DNA of 64,000 bases from Auricularia sp. M13 (GCA_037042915.1 CM073201.1:62001-126000), one strand, 5' to 3'; numbered from the stretch's first letter, positions 22,380 through 33,664 are shown. Made by a program: numbers and translations. The notes: a model not told the origin generated them from the letters alone.

Positions 22380-23726
22380 CGCGTACGTGCGCAGCGTCAC
22401 CAGCGATCGATGGTTCTGGCGACGAGTCCGAGATATCAGCGTCACCAGAGATCGACGGTTCCGGCGACGAGTCCGAGATATCCACGAGATCCGGCACGTC
22501 CTCGTCAACCTCGACATGCGAGTTTGCCCTGGCGAGACGCGTGCGCCAGTACTCGCGGTCATTGCCTCGACGCGATCAACAATGCGCCGTATGTCCTCGT
22601 ACGACATGGTGGTCTCAGCAGAGGCGGAGGTAGCGGGGCGGGAGCGGATGGATCAGCGGGGGGGGCGGCGGCGGCGGGAAACGACGGTGGACGGAGCGGC
22701 AGCGGCGGCTGGAGCGGCGGGCCAACGGCGAATGCGGACTGACTGTTGAACCAAGCTCTCGTCGATGTTGGCCCTGGCGCGCTGTTGGTACGAATCCTGC
22801 TCGTAATCCCTGAAGACCCGGTCGAAAGCGGCGCTGAGTACTTGCACGTTGCTAACTGCGCGGAGCGATTGCGCAGTGCTGGCAGCGGGCAGAGACCCGG
22901 TGCTGGCGGCGGCGGGAGACGCGGCGGGAGACGCGGTGGGAGACGCGGTGGCAAGAGACGCGGCGTTGCCGTCGGCGGCGGGAGACGCGGCGGGAGACGC
23001 GGTGGCAAGAGACGCGGCGTTGCCGTCGGCGGCGGGAGACGCGGCGGGAGACGCAGTGGCAAGAGACGCGTTGCTGGCGGCGGCGGCGGGAGACGCGGCG
23101 GGAGACGCGGTGGCAAGAGACTCGGCGTTGCCGTCGGCGGCGGGAGACGCGGCGTTGCCGTCGGCGGCGGGAGACGCGTTGCTGGCGGCGGCGGCGGGAG
23201 ACGCGGTGGCAAGAGACGCGGCGTTGCCGTCGGCGGCGGGAGACGCGGCGGGAGACGCAGTGGCAAGAGACGCGGCGTTGCTGGCGGCGGCGGCGGGAGA
23301 CGCGTTGCTGGCGGCGGCAGGAGGGCCGAAGAGTAGTACAGGCGGTTGCATGTTTTCCGGCAGGCTGTCCTGCCATGCTGGAAGGCGATCCCGAACACGC
23401 AGATACTGAGCAAGATGACGCTCGATGCGAGTGTCGCTCAGGATATGCCAGAACGTGGATGGCACGTAAGCACCGTCCGCGCGCCGGCAAGCGTTGCAGG
23501 GCTGGTTCCTCGAGCAGCCTGGCGTCTGGCACGCTTGGACGCGGATGATGAACTCCAGGTACGCCGGGGCGTAGCACATCTCGTTGACAATGTCGCCATC
23601 GTTGGGGTCCGAGCCATTGGAGCTGCCAGGACCGTCTGTTTCCTCGCCAGCGGCTGCGAGCGCATTGCGGCGTAGGATGTCAGCGACCATATCGTCGTAG
23701 AGCTTCTCGAGGTCGCGGGTGTCCAT
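22380..23726 (-). CDS. Cys-cluster protein with Ala/Ser repeat tract
   Basis: The frame opens MDTRDLEKLYDDMVADILRR. Around residues 65-85 it has a cysteine cluster (CQTPGCSRNQPCNACRR; spacing C-x4-C-x5-C-x2-C) that could bind zinc. An aromatic helical segment follows (STFWHILSDTRIERHLAQYL). Residues about 130-265 are a repeat tract of PAADGNAASLATASPAAS-like units. The frame ends at a TGA near 22653. The same frame continues beyond it as SAETTMSYEDIRRIVDRVEA, and after a 1-nt shift as YWRTRLARANSHVEV, then DLVDISDSSPEP twice-repeated, to a stop near 22380. The real protein probably had this C-terminus, with an acidic SIM-like repeat, so this copy is partly decayed. It is divergent from the P/Q-rich gene across palindrome cluster IV. 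Confidence 0.6.
22890..23335. repeat. Coding minisatellite (GCGGGAGACGC type)
   Basis: The sequence is built from tandem and shuffled units related to GCGGCGGGAGACGC plus GGTGGCAAGAGACGCGGCG and GTTGCCGTCGGCGGCGGGAG. On the minus strand they encode SPAA, DGNAASLATA and SNA modules. The mixed order suggests recent unequal exchange or slippage. Confidence 0.85.
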
Positions 23727-24112
23727 TCAGCGGGCTCCCAGCCTGAGCCGATCTGGTTGGGATCGTGGGTGTCAGGCCAGCCGTGGTTGTCCTCAGAGGA
23801 GGTGGTACGTTCTTCAACGGGCCTGCAACGAGTGAGAAAGCGGACAGCATTGGGTTATTGAGCTACTGACGATGCCGTCCGTTCTTCCTCTGCGCCAATA
23901 CCGTTGGGCGCGTTGGTTGAGGCCATGGGACGAACGAGGAGATGGGCAAAGTCAAAGCAGCCTCCGAGACCCTGTTGGTCAGCCATAACGACCAACGTGA
24001 CCAGGTACGCACAGAATTCCGAGCAGAAGACGATGAGAGATGTGGGCCTGTGCACAGAAATTGGTTGCTGTGCCCGGACCGCGCGCATCGCCGCGCCGTC
24101 CGACTCTCACGA

Positions 24113-24671
24113 TGGCATGCCATCGCGAGCTGATATTGAGGATGGCGCAGCCATGGCACGCCACGACGCTCGCGATGGCATGCCATCCTGAGTTGATATT
24201 GAGTATGGCGTACCCATGGCACGCCAGGGCGTCTCTGGTTCACAAACTCATGGCACGCCATATACTGAGGCGCAATGCTCACCTCCGTGCGCATCCTGCA
24301 GCCAGCAGCTGATACTTCCGTGCCAGTCGACTTATATTGACCAATTGAGCAATGCCTACGCGAAAAATGTCCAGCGACAAGAGCAAAGGATTCAGGCTTT
24401 AACAACTCACCGTGGCATGCCACAGATTCGCGCCGCTCGGTTAGATCAGATTAGCATACGCTTCGCGCTGTTACTGAGGCAATCGCGTGTTCCGATACGA
24501 GACTAGTGATGCACGGGGTAGTGATGTGCAAGATGCGCGGCGAATCCCGAACCGATTTTCCGTCCCATGCGGTCACAACGCTCAACTCGCGCAACGATGT
24601 GGCGCGCCATCAGCGCCGGTCACGCCGAGCCATGGTGCACCTGATGCGTATGCGGTATCTGTGGCATGCCA
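24113..24671. repeat. TGGCRYGCCA palindrome cluster IV
   Basis: Eight matches start at 24113, 24154, 24176, 24217, 24251, 24413, 24600 and 24662. They occupy the divergent intergenic region between the minus-strand Cys-cluster gene (start 23726) and the plus-strand P/Q-rich gene (start 24740); the nearest is about 70 bases before that ATG. No gene is otherwise seen in 23727-24739. Confidence 0.85.
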
Positions 24672-24739
24672 TAAATCTGTATGGCCTGCCATAAATCCTT
24701 CTGGTACGTTGCCTGACTTCGCCCCTCGCCCAGCTGACC

Positions 24740-27700
24740 ATGGTATCTACTCGTCGTCAGGCGAAATCGGCCGAGGCACCTGCAGCTCCCTCGCAAGCGC
24801 CTGCAGCTCCCCCGCAGGTGCAGGTATTGGACGCGACAAGTGGCAACAACGGAGCCGACGCGATTGCGACGCCGAATATTCAAGTCGAAGGAGCGCCTCA
24901 CGCTGTGAGTACCCAAAACCAACTCCATTCAGACGCTGAACTCGAGTGCAGAGCAGCAAGTTGACTAAGAAACGGAAGCCAGCGGTCAATGCAGAGCCTC
25001 TTGTGCGTTCGCAAATTTCAATCAAATTGCTCAATGGTACTAACTGCTCTATAGGTTGCCCTTCCCACAAAAAAGAAGAAACCTGCCCCCGACGAGGAAG
25101 CCGGTCTCTCAGCGCCCGACGACGAAGAGGGTCCCTCAGCGTTCGGCGAAGCAGTGAGTCGTTTTCGACGCTGCGTGTCAACAACCGGGTTTGACCTGAA
25201 GCAGAGTACGCGAGGTCGCGGTCGTGGCCGCGGTGGTGCCCGTGGTGTCACGACGCGCGCCGGTGTTCGCAAGCCAGCCAACACTACGGTCAAGTCGAAG
25301 GCCGCGAAATCCAAGTCGAAGGCCATTGTCGCTGAGAGCACGATGAACTCAGACCACGATGAGAACAGTGAGTTGAATATTTCGCATTCTATTCAACCTC
25401 TCTCTCTGACGCAGTCATAGCCACAGTTCCATCCACTTCGCGGAGGCTGTCGGCACCGGCACCTGCTCAGCTCGCAGCCCCGCCGATGCAGCCCGCGCCT
25501 CCTGCCCAGCAGCCCGCGCCACCAACACAGTTCGAGTCGACGCAGCAGCCCGCGCCGCCTGCCCAGCAGTTCGCGCCGCCAACGCAGCCCGCACCGCAGC
25601 CCGCGCTGCCAACGCAGCCATTCGCTCAGCAGTTCGAGTCGACGCAGCAGCCCGCGCCGCCTGCCCAGCAGTTCGCGCCGCCAACGCAGCCCGCACCGCA
25701 GCCCGCGCTGCCAACGCAGCCATTCGCACAGCAGCTGCCCGCGCTGCCGGCCCAGCAGTTCGCGCCATCGACACAGTCCGTGTCACTGCTGGTCTCGCCG
25801 CCTACTCAGCCTGCGGCCGAGATGCCTATCGCGCAGCAGCAGCCCGCGCCGGCGATGCAGCAGCCCGCGCCGGCAACGCAGCAGCCCGCGCCGCCTGCCC
25901 AACAATTCGCGCCGCCAACGCAGCAGCAGCAGCCCGCGCCGGCGATGCAGCAGCCCGCGCCGGCAACGCAGCAGCCCGCGCCGGCAACGCAGCAGCCCGC
26001 GCCGCCTGCCCAACAATTCGCGCCGCCAACGCAGCCCGCACCGCAGCCCGCGCTGCCAACGCAGCCATTCGCACAGCAGCTGCCCGCGCTGCCGGCCCAG
26101 CAGTTCGCGCCATCGACACAGTCCGTGTCACCGCTGGTCTGTCAGCAGCTGCCCGTGCCGCCGACGCACTTCGCGTCGCCGCAATTCCCGCCGCCTACTC
26201 AACCTGCGGCCTCGGCGCCATTCGCGCAGCAGCTGCCTGTGCCAGCGATGCAGCAATTTGTACAGCAGCAGCCCGCGCCGACGCACTTCGTGTCGCCGCA
26301 GTTCCCGCCGCCGACTCAGCCCGCGCAGCCTACTCAACCTGCAGCCTTGGCGCCATTCGCACAGCAGCAGCCCGCGCCGACGCACTTCGTGTCGCCGCAG
26401 TTCCCGCCGCCGACTCAGCCCGCGCAGCCTGCCCAGCAGACCGGGGCAACAACGTCATCCTCGCCCTCACCGCCACTGCAGCCCGCTGCCGCGCCTGTAA
26501 AGCCGACACCAGTAATGGTGAATGAAGGCGGGCAGACGAAGCCCAAGGCCCGCAGGAAGAAAGCCGCGACCAAGGAGGCAACGCCCGCCCCACCGCCCGC
26601 CTTTCCTCAAGATAACGGCGACTCCGATGGCAACGACGATACTGACACGCGAGAGACGAAGCCCGGTCCTCTGTCCGCGGAGGACGCTGCAGCCTTCGAC
26701 GCAAAGATCGCAGAGCTTGAGAAGTATGTCATGGACTTCTCGGCGAAGACGGGCAAGTCGACCAAGTATCTCTGGGAGCGCACACGCATCAAGCTCAAAC
26801 TCCAGCGCGACCGGTCGACGTGGAATCTATTCCAGGAGTATTGGTGTCTGCTCAATAAGCGCGACGAGGCGAATGGTACGTTGACTGCAGCTCGTTCTCC
26901 GTTTTCACTTTCCATGTCTGATTGACTCCCAGGAGAAACACTTGACGAATATCGCGAGCGCAGGTCGCGCGCTTACGACGCTGAATATAGCTCTCTGGAT
27001 GAGGCGGGGAAGGCAGCCAAACGGCGCTTCCTACTCGATTGGGCGGACAAATACCATGAAGAAGTTGCCAAGGACGTTCTCGAAAACGGTGAGACTTTTA
27101 AAGTCATGGCGAGGCTTAGCCAAGAAATCGAGTCAATGGTAAATTCTTTAATGTGCTTCTTACTTGACGATATCTTGACGATTCGGCAGACACGACCGTA
27201 CTTCACCAACTACAAAATTGCGCTTTTCGGCTTCATGGTTTGCGTCAACCAGGGCGATGTCGCAGGTTGTGCCATGAATGGCTGCTTCTCGAACACCGAT
27301 GTCGCGCGCCAGTTCATGCGCACTCTGCGCGTCAACATTCGGAATCTCACGGGTGACTTCGCCAGCCTGTTCAAGTGAGTGCGACATTGGCGCTGCCGAA
27401 CCGATTTGTTGACGCGAGTTCAGCGTGCACCTCATGAATGAGGCTGACAAGAAAGACTGGAGCCAAGCCGCATACGCGCGGTACAAGAATATATCGAACC
27501 CGACGGCCCGCCGCGGTGTCGTGAAGGAAGCCTTCCTCTTCTGGCAGGGTACGCGCGGTTTTGGTGCGGAGAAAATGTTCTAACAATGTGATATCTCAGA
27601 CTGTTTGTACGGCGAAAAGGGCGTACACAAGGACGTGCAGTGGGGCGACTTGGAAACCATGGTCGTCAAAGTCAAGAAGCGTGTTGTCAACTGGCCGGAC

Positions 27701-29380
27701 GGCGTACCGCTGCCCAGCGAAAAGCACGGTCGCGGTCGCTGGCATATGGACGAGGCGACGCGGCTTGTGCGCTGTATCTTTCAGGCGCATCGCCTCTACA
27801 CGGACACGCTCGAAGAGCAGGAGGAGGTCGATACCTGGAAGCCCGCAGCACCGGGGCTCAACCCGGACGCACGAGACTTCAAGACCGTCCCTCTTGCAGA
27901 GTTCGACAAGTCGAAAGTCTTACGCTTCGAGGACATCCCTGAAGGTACAGCTACTACGCAAACGCTCATGACACTTGCTAATATTCCCTTTCTAGAGAAC
28001 CTTAACTATATCAACAGCAATTGGGACGAGTGGTACAACACGCCCGTTTGGACGACGACCCGAGGGGTTGTCAAACTTCGCGTCAAGGACCTGGCAGAGA
28101 GGAAGGACCAGTACGGCAAGAGCAAGCTGCCACGCAGCATGCTCAAGCCTGCGGACCGTGTTATTCCCGGCTTCGACGATGACGCGAACGACGAGCGCAA
28201 GCAACCCATCAAGAAGTCGAAGCCGCAACGCGCGCGCGCGAGGCTAAGATGCGCGCGACCGATTCCGATGGCGAGCCAACGGGCGACAACAGGAATCCTG
28301 TTGGTGGTGGCATCCCCGCCGAGTCTGAGGACGAGGTGCGTTATGTGCTATGATCATCATCCAGCAAATCTGACGGCACGCAGGAACTGAATTTCATACC
28401 ACTGGAGCGCGACGAATCAGAACCAATGAAGGTAGAAGTATGTATGCCTCATCCGTACTTATATTTGTATTTATTTTCCTTTGGCTGCAGGGTCCCACGA
28501 ATGTATTGCCAGCGTTTCGACAGGTCGGCAGCGGCGCGCCATGGCCGCAGCAAGTCTCGAATGCAGACCCGCGAGTTGGCGATCAATGCACAGCAGGAAC
28601 CGTCGTACGGAACGGCCAAGACGTTACTGCAGAGGCCGCTGGACCGTTGGTTCGACCCGCGCCTGAGATTCGGATCGAAGCGCCCAGCGACAACCGTGTC
28701 TACTCGCCAGCCCCCGCGCAGGCCTCTGGGCACCTTCCGCAGGCTGCGCATGCAGCATCATCCCCAACAGCGAACAGCCTCGCCGCGCGCTCACGCTTCC
28801 GCCAGCGCCAGGCGCCCTTCCGTCTGTGTACCTCACGGTCGCAGGATTACCCGCTCAAGTGGCCGCCACGCCTTCCCCGTCGCCCTTGCTCTCCGACCCT
28901 CCCGTCGCGCCGCCCCCTGCAGCGTATCTCGTGTCGTCGTCGTCGTCGTCGCCGTCCAACACTCTCATCGCGCAGGCCCCTGGATCATATCAGGGAGCGT
29001 CGGCGTCCGACTCTCGTACCAGCCAACAGAATGCCGGCGCTCTAGCCGTGCCAGATTCATCATCCGGGCAACTGACCTCGCTGCGCAACCCGCTGGGGCC
29101 CAATATGTCGGACGAAGAGGCGTTGGAGCAGGCTCGTCGGCTTATTCAGCAAGGCTACGTCATCTCGTGGCACCACCCCGATAGCACCTCGTATGGCAAC
29201 ACGAACAGCCACATGGGCACGCAGTACATGGGGGGCGCTGACCGACCCGGCTACGAACTCCTGGACCAGTCATTATTCGAGCTCACATCCGATCAGTCCA
29301 GTGCGTCCAACGGCGCCGACCACAACAATTTCTGGCAGCAGCCCTGGTTTGATAACGGTTCGGGCTTGCCACCTTCTTGA
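24740..29380 (+). CDS. Large P/Q-rich multi-exon gene of the giant element
   Basis: It starts MVSTRRQAKSAEAPAAP. Exons 24740-24904, 24952-25002, 25055-25153, 25205-25367 and 25415-26875 join in phase, as do exons from about 26933, 27190, 27424, 27600, 27996, 28384 and 28491. The N-terminal part has Lys-rich and RGRGRGRGG (AT-hook/RGG-like) segments. Exon 5 encodes a long tract of QQPAPPAQQFAPPTQ-type repeats. A conserved helical domain follows (STWNLFQEYWCLLNKRD, YFTNYKIALFGFMVCVNQGD, LRVNIRNLTGDFASLFK, then KSKLPRSMLKPADRVIPGF). The C-terminus is Pro/Ser-rich and ends with MSDEEALEQARRLIQQGY and an Asn/Gln-rich tail. Frame breaks occur at a GC-dinucleotide run near 28230 and near 28810; both could be decay or run-length errors. 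The family is unknown. The domain recurs in short form at 14382-14989, and the nuclear-type N-terminus suggests a DNA/chromatin role (inference). Confidence 0.65.
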
Positions 29381-29464
29381 CTGTGTTAATCTCCCATACA
29401 ATTCGTTACAAAATAGAAGTTGGTGTTGCAAGGATATCATTACAGGACGAGTGTGAAAGCTAAG

Positions 29465-29992
29465 CTAGTTGTCGAGCTTTCTAGAAACCGATGATATGAG
29501 ACGGGATGCGCGTACTAGAGATAGAAAAGACTTACACTTGTACCCCGCTTTTTCAAGACCAGCGTTCATGCAGCGAGTTATGAAGTTCTCTATGAATCCG
29601 TCCATGTCTTCGCGTTTCCCTGCATCTTGCGCAAGCAGGGTTTCGAGGTGCTCTTCGGTGCGCGAGAGGCTTTCGGTCATGAAAGTCGCCATTTTGTCAC
29701 TAGCCGCACGCAAGTCATTCGCCTCGGCCTCAAGGATATCGCACCGCCTTTGCAGGGTATCCCGCTGGGCACGAATACTGTCGCACTCTGCAACGGCGCG
29801 GCAAATCGTGTCCAGGTACGCAGTGAGCAACGATGGCTGCTGGGCCGAGCGAATATGAACCCGCAGCGCGGCGAATGCATCCTTGATGCACTGAGTATCG
29901 ATGTGGTCATCGGTCGTGGGGTTGGGAGAATCAGGATGCGCAGTAGACGACATGAGGGAGGGAGTGGTGGTGAGAACAATGGGCTCCTTCAT
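29465..29992 (-). CDS. 156-aa coiled-coil protein
   Basis: Exon 1 (29992-29538) and a 16-base exon 2 (29480-29465) are joined by a 57-nt intron, giving an open frame that ends EKAGYKKLDN-stop. Reading through the donor would give a longer, less plausible tail. The N-terminus is Thr/Ser/Pro-rich. From about residue 40 the protein is helical, with heptad-like spacing (AQRDTLQRRCDILEAEAND, then KMATFMTESLSRTEEHLETLL) and a C-terminal hydrophobic patch (MDGFIENFITRCMNAGL). It likely oligomerises through a coiled coil. It diverges from the gene at 30469 across palindrome cluster V, suggesting shared control. No named family is recognised. Confidence 0.65.
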   Translation of the reverse strand: MKEPIVLTTTPSLMSSTAHPDSPNPTTDDHIDTQCIKDAFAALRVHIRSAQQPSLLTAYLDTICRAVAECDSIRAQRDTLQRRCDILEAEANDLRAASDKMATFMTESLSRTEEHLETLLAQDAGKREDMDGFIENFITRCMNAGLEKAGYKCKSFLSLVRASRLISSVSRKLDN

Positions 29993-30031
29993 CCGACGAA
30001 CGTGTTGATATGGTCATTCGCAACTTCGACA

Positions 30032-30388
30032 TGGCACGCCACTCAGACATATCACAGTGACCATTCTGGATGGCATGCCATAACAATTGCTCGTTACCCG
30101 TGGCACACCATGGAGAAATCGCTGCTTGCAGTGGCACGCCATGGAGAAATCGCTAGTCGCTTATGGCGCGCCACGCAGAGAGGGTCGCCATTGGAATGGC
30201 ACGCCATGAAGAGACTGTGCTTCTGAGATCCCAATCTCATCATGCCGGATGGCATGCCATGCAAAGATGGGCTCTTGTAGCTGTGGCACGCCACAGGGAA
30301 ATCACCCGATGCTCGTGGCACGCCACAGATGATTAGCTGTTAGGGATGGCACGCCGTCGCAAGATTGCGCGGTGTTTATGGCACGCCA
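30032..30388. promoter_or_regulatory. TGGCRYGCCA cluster V in a divergent promoter
   Basis: Nine matches start at 30032, 30071, 30132, 30164, 30198, 30250, 30284, 30316 and 30379, with near-matches TGGCACACCA (30101) and TGGCACGCCG (30345). The cluster fills the space between two divergent start codons, 29992 (minus) and 30469 (plus). A role as protein-binding sites for coordinated expression is inference from position; binding during transposition is the alternative. Confidence 0.65.
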
Positions 30389-30468
30389 TGGTCTAGGAAC
30401 CGGTTGAAATCGCATCCAGCACTGTCGGAACGGCGTTGACCTCATCCTTCCATAACCCATTCAGCACC

Positions 30469-31040
30469 ATGGACCCACACTCGCCGCCCGCATCGAGCGT
30501 GGCGGACGCTACCGCCCAAGAAACGCCGACCGCCACGGATACCCCAGTCAGCGCCATGGACCCGGGCTTGCAGGCTGTGCCGAGCGCGGCGGCAGAGGCG
30601 ACGGTGGCCCCAGGAACGCCAAAATCGCGCAAGCGTCCCGCCGACGGGCACGAAGGCAGCCCGGCTGCCTTCTACAAGCGCCAGCGCACGAAAGGCGACG
30701 AGGGGAAGAAAAAGAAGACCCGCACGACGTGGACGATGGTCGAGCGAAAGCAGGCCACCTGGAAGATGTTTCGCGACGACTGCACAGAGTTCCTCGAGGG
30801 AAGAGTGACCGAGGAGGAGTGCGACGACTGGGACGGTGGCTTTGAAGAGATGTGCAAGTTCTTGGACGAGCACGATAACCTGGCCGCGACGGAGATTGAG
30901 CTTCGCCACGAGATCAAGCGCCTGAACGGCCGCATCGAGGAGCTCGAAGCCGAGCTTGGCTTCATCAAAACGCGTGAGTCTTCGCTTCCGGTGACTCTGG
31001 GCAGTGAGAAAGCAGTCTGACGCTTCCGATAGCTGCCTGA
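30469..31040 (+). CDS. NLS/coiled-coil protein, tandem copy 1 (170 aa)
   Basis: Exons 30469-30973 and 31033-31040 join by a GTGAGT..TAG intron, with a final tail of three residues. The Met at 30469 (MDPHSPPASS) was chosen for its position after the promoter cluster; an upstream Met at 30436 is possible. The N-terminal half is Ala/Thr/Pro-rich. It is followed by a bipartite basic signal (SRKRPADGHEG, then YKRQRTKGDEGKKKKTR) and a helical C-terminal domain: ATWKMFRDDCTEFLEGRV, DWDGGFEEMCKFLDEHDNL, then a coiled coil RHEIKRLNGRIEELEAEL. The gene at 31284 is its tandem paralog with the same intron position. It is probably nuclear and dimeric; the function is unknown. Confidence 0.7.
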
Positions 31041-31283
31041 ACTCCATAATATCGTGCCTCATCGTACTACGTGCATCGGCCTGCACATTTCTTTGTATGT
31101 TGAATACGATTGAATTATCTTCATAGTATCTGCGGGCAAAACTTGAGAAGAAGTGAGAGAAATTCAAAGAAAGAAGTACCACTATCGAGCAGAGTAATGA
31201 AGTGGCATGCCATGGTGTCAAATGCGGCTGGTGATGGATGGGTTCACGTTCATCACCGAACGCACTTTGACTTCGCCCACGCA

Positions 31284-31756
31284 ATGGATGACGCGTCGCT
31301 AGCCGCCCCGACCACTACCTCTGCCGTTTCAGCGGCAATGCCGTCGATCACAACGACGAGCTCTGGCAAGCGTCCCGCTGATGGGAGCGAAGGAGAACGA
31401 CCGTGCGTGTCCTATAAGCGTCTGCGTGCGAGAAGGGAGGAGTTGCGCGAGCTTCCGATGGACGGCACTGAGTCAGTTCGCGAGCGATCGGCGAAAGCTT
31501 GGAAAATGCTGCGCGACGCCTCCACCGACATCATCGAAGGTCGAATGAACGAGCATTACAAAGAATGGGACCTAGGTCTGGAGGAAATGTTCGAGCTGAT
31601 GGACGAATGCGACGAGCTGGCCGCGACGGGGGTCAAACTCCGTAAGGAGATCAAGCAGCTAAACGCGCACCTCCAGAAGCTCGAGGATGCGATTTCAGCA
31701 GCTAAAGGTGTGTCGCTGTCTCTGGTGAAAGGGGTGGTTACGCGATAGCAAGCTGA
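31284..31756 (+). CDS. NLS/coiled-coil protein, tandem copy 2 (143 aa)
   Basis: Exons 31284-31707 and 31749-31756 are joined by a 41-nt GTGTGT..TAG intron at the position used by the upstream paralog. ATG at 31284 (MDDASLAAPTT) opens the protein. Matching blocks are SGKRPADGSEGERP and YKRLRARREEL (basic signal), KAWKMLRDASTDIIEGRM, EWDLGLEEMFELMDECDEL and the coiled coil KEIKQLNAHLQKLEDA. It is shorter at the N-terminus than copy 1. A TGGCATGCCA palindrome lies 81 bases upstream of the start (31203). The pair must come from a local duplication followed by marked divergence. Confidence 0.7.
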
Positions 31757-31777
31757 CCTGCAAGCAGGCGTCTGAAG

Positions 31778-31850
31778 TTGGCTATGTCGCCGTTTCGCAG
31801 CTATGTCGGGCTATGTCGCCGTTTCGCAGCTATGTCGCCGTTTCGCAGAG
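31778..31850. repeat. Short minisatellite
   Basis: The unit CTATGTCGCCGTTTCGCAG occurs three times in direct order, with a partial CTATGTCGGG copy between, immediately after the second tandem paralog. Confidence 0.85.
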
Positions 31851-31859
31851 CTCATAGAT

Positions 31860-33660
31860 CATGTACACCGTTGCAAAAGAATATATGTCCTATGAATCTC
31901 GAATACATCGCGAAAACCGGTCAGAGATTAACCGTGCGCTCGGGGAGGTTTGATCAGTTGAACTGGTCACCAGATTAACGCACCTCGGTGTCCCTTCTTC
32001 GAGCACTCAGAGTGATCAGAGCAGCCAAAGAGCATCGTCAGATGATGTAAGCTACTTCAATTCCTCAAAGATCAAGTCTTGCAGTGACATTAGATAGACT
32101 TTAAATCTTCCGTTACGTCTCCTTTGCGGCATGTAATGTCGCTGCGCCCAAAAATGCACTCTTGTAGGCTACTGTAATGAGCACGTTGCTCGTGCGAAAT
32201 GGTGGTGCTAAGGGTCGTAAATGGCATAGCCTGCTGCGTGAGGCAGAATTAATATTTTCTGCGGCCAAATAAATGATAAAAAGTAAAATTAGAGCCTCAT
32301 TACCTGATGACATGTACTGGTAAATTTTAAAGAGCCATTGCTTCGCCTTTGCGGAAATTTGGAACAGTTTAGGCCGCGATGCCAGAGTCAGCAACCGCGT
32401 GTCGTCGGAGTCCGGCACGGGCCGAGTGGACTCTGCGCTTTTTTCCCTCGTTGCCCCCAGCCAAGCCCCCTTCTGCTGGCACCACCGAGCACCACCGACA
32501 CGGCATGGGCCAAGCTGCGCTCCCCCAGTTCTAGCCGATGTACAGGCTCTGCAAAACCGCCAAGCTGTGTGCACTGTATTCCAACTGGCCTGATCTTCGT
32601 GTCCGTCTCGTCTGCGTCGCTGTCGTCATCCTGGTGCCTTGCCCTGCTCTCCGTGGGCCACACTTGAATTTTGTGATTTGCTCTCCTGACCTGATGGCTC
32701 AACTGCTCTCGTTGCCCTTTCTGCATCTCTGCTGGCATCCTGACGTCCTGGTCCTTGGGCTCGTGTTGGCTCTGCGGCTCGATATATTCAATATTAACAC
32801 TCTGATACCTAGATAATCAAGCCTGTATATGCCGGCGGCAGAATAAGACGAGCTACCTGGATAGAAAAGGTAAGTTGCTCTCCAGCACCGCAGCCTGGCT
32901 GATTATTTTTTCGCAGGTGACCGGTGCCGAACACTTGCACTTTGCGGCGCGTGCATCACGCTCGGCCGCGGGCGCCGCACCGAGCCCCGATTCAGCAACC
33001 TCGTCGCGTGTGTATCGCTCACTTGCGATGTCCGTGTCGCCTTCAGTACCATCCATGTCGCCGTCGGCGGCGGCGGCTCGCAAGCAGCCAAAACCGTGAG
33101 TCCGCGTGTACTTTTTCACAGCGCCAGGCCCCTGTATACTAACGGTTCTCCATAGGTCGACGCTCCTGCCTGGGCTTGTTCGCCTACGCTGCTTGCTCCT
33201 CCCATTCCCCGCCATTGCCCCTTTTCACCCACTCTCCCTTTCTTTGTTTCCGCTGCAACCCCCTTTCCGTCTTGGTACTAGCACGTCATCACTCAACCCG
33301 CTAGTAGCTTGTTGTTCGTCTGTAGAATTTGCAATATACGTTGTGTTTCGCATCTTTGCGTCTCGAGTAAGAAAAGAAGTACTGTACAAGCAGAGCTATG
33401 GTTGAGCCGTCCGAGTGATGCGAGCAGCCCGAGCTCGGGCTGCTCCGGCTCCTCGCCAAGAAACTAGGATTTGGGTAAACGTTTGTGGAGCTCGTAGAGG
33501 TTGGGACGGTTTGATTGCTCGACGAGCTCCCTAGAGCTCTCAAACCGCCCCAACCTCCGATCCCGTTTTGCCGATGTACTCTCCTGCCCACATACGAAGG
33601 GTCCACGCGGCTGCAGTAAAGCAGACGCCATGGGATGATGCTTAGCGAGCATGAAGATAT
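31860..33660. other. Mostly no gene; weak spliced frame near 32920-33400
   Basis: Frames at 32300-32800 overlap on both strands and are not supported. A possible spliced plus-strand gene exists around 32920-33400: an acceptor TTCGCAG at about 32918, a Ser/Ala/Pro-rich exon with SVSPSVPSMSPSAAAARK ending at a GTGAGT donor near 33097, then an acceptor near 33158. No family, start codon or conserved domain could be assigned. Confidence 0.3.
33422..33560. repeat. 24-bp perfect palindrome and adjacent hairpin
   Basis: 33422-33445 is a perfect 24-bp palindrome whose first half is GAGCAGCCCGAG. Downstream, GGTTGGGACGGTTTGA and TCAAACCGCCCCAACC form a near-perfect stem around a central AGCTCCCTAGAGCT-type loop (about 33504-33556). 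Neither is in a gene. Confidence 0.85.
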
Positions 33661-33664
33661 TCAA

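Noticed and set aside
22746-23336. Plus-strand Gly/Arg-rich protein over the minisatellite
   Set aside because: It is the antisense of the Ala/Ser repeat gene; its Gly/Arg repeats are a by-product of the GC-rich units.
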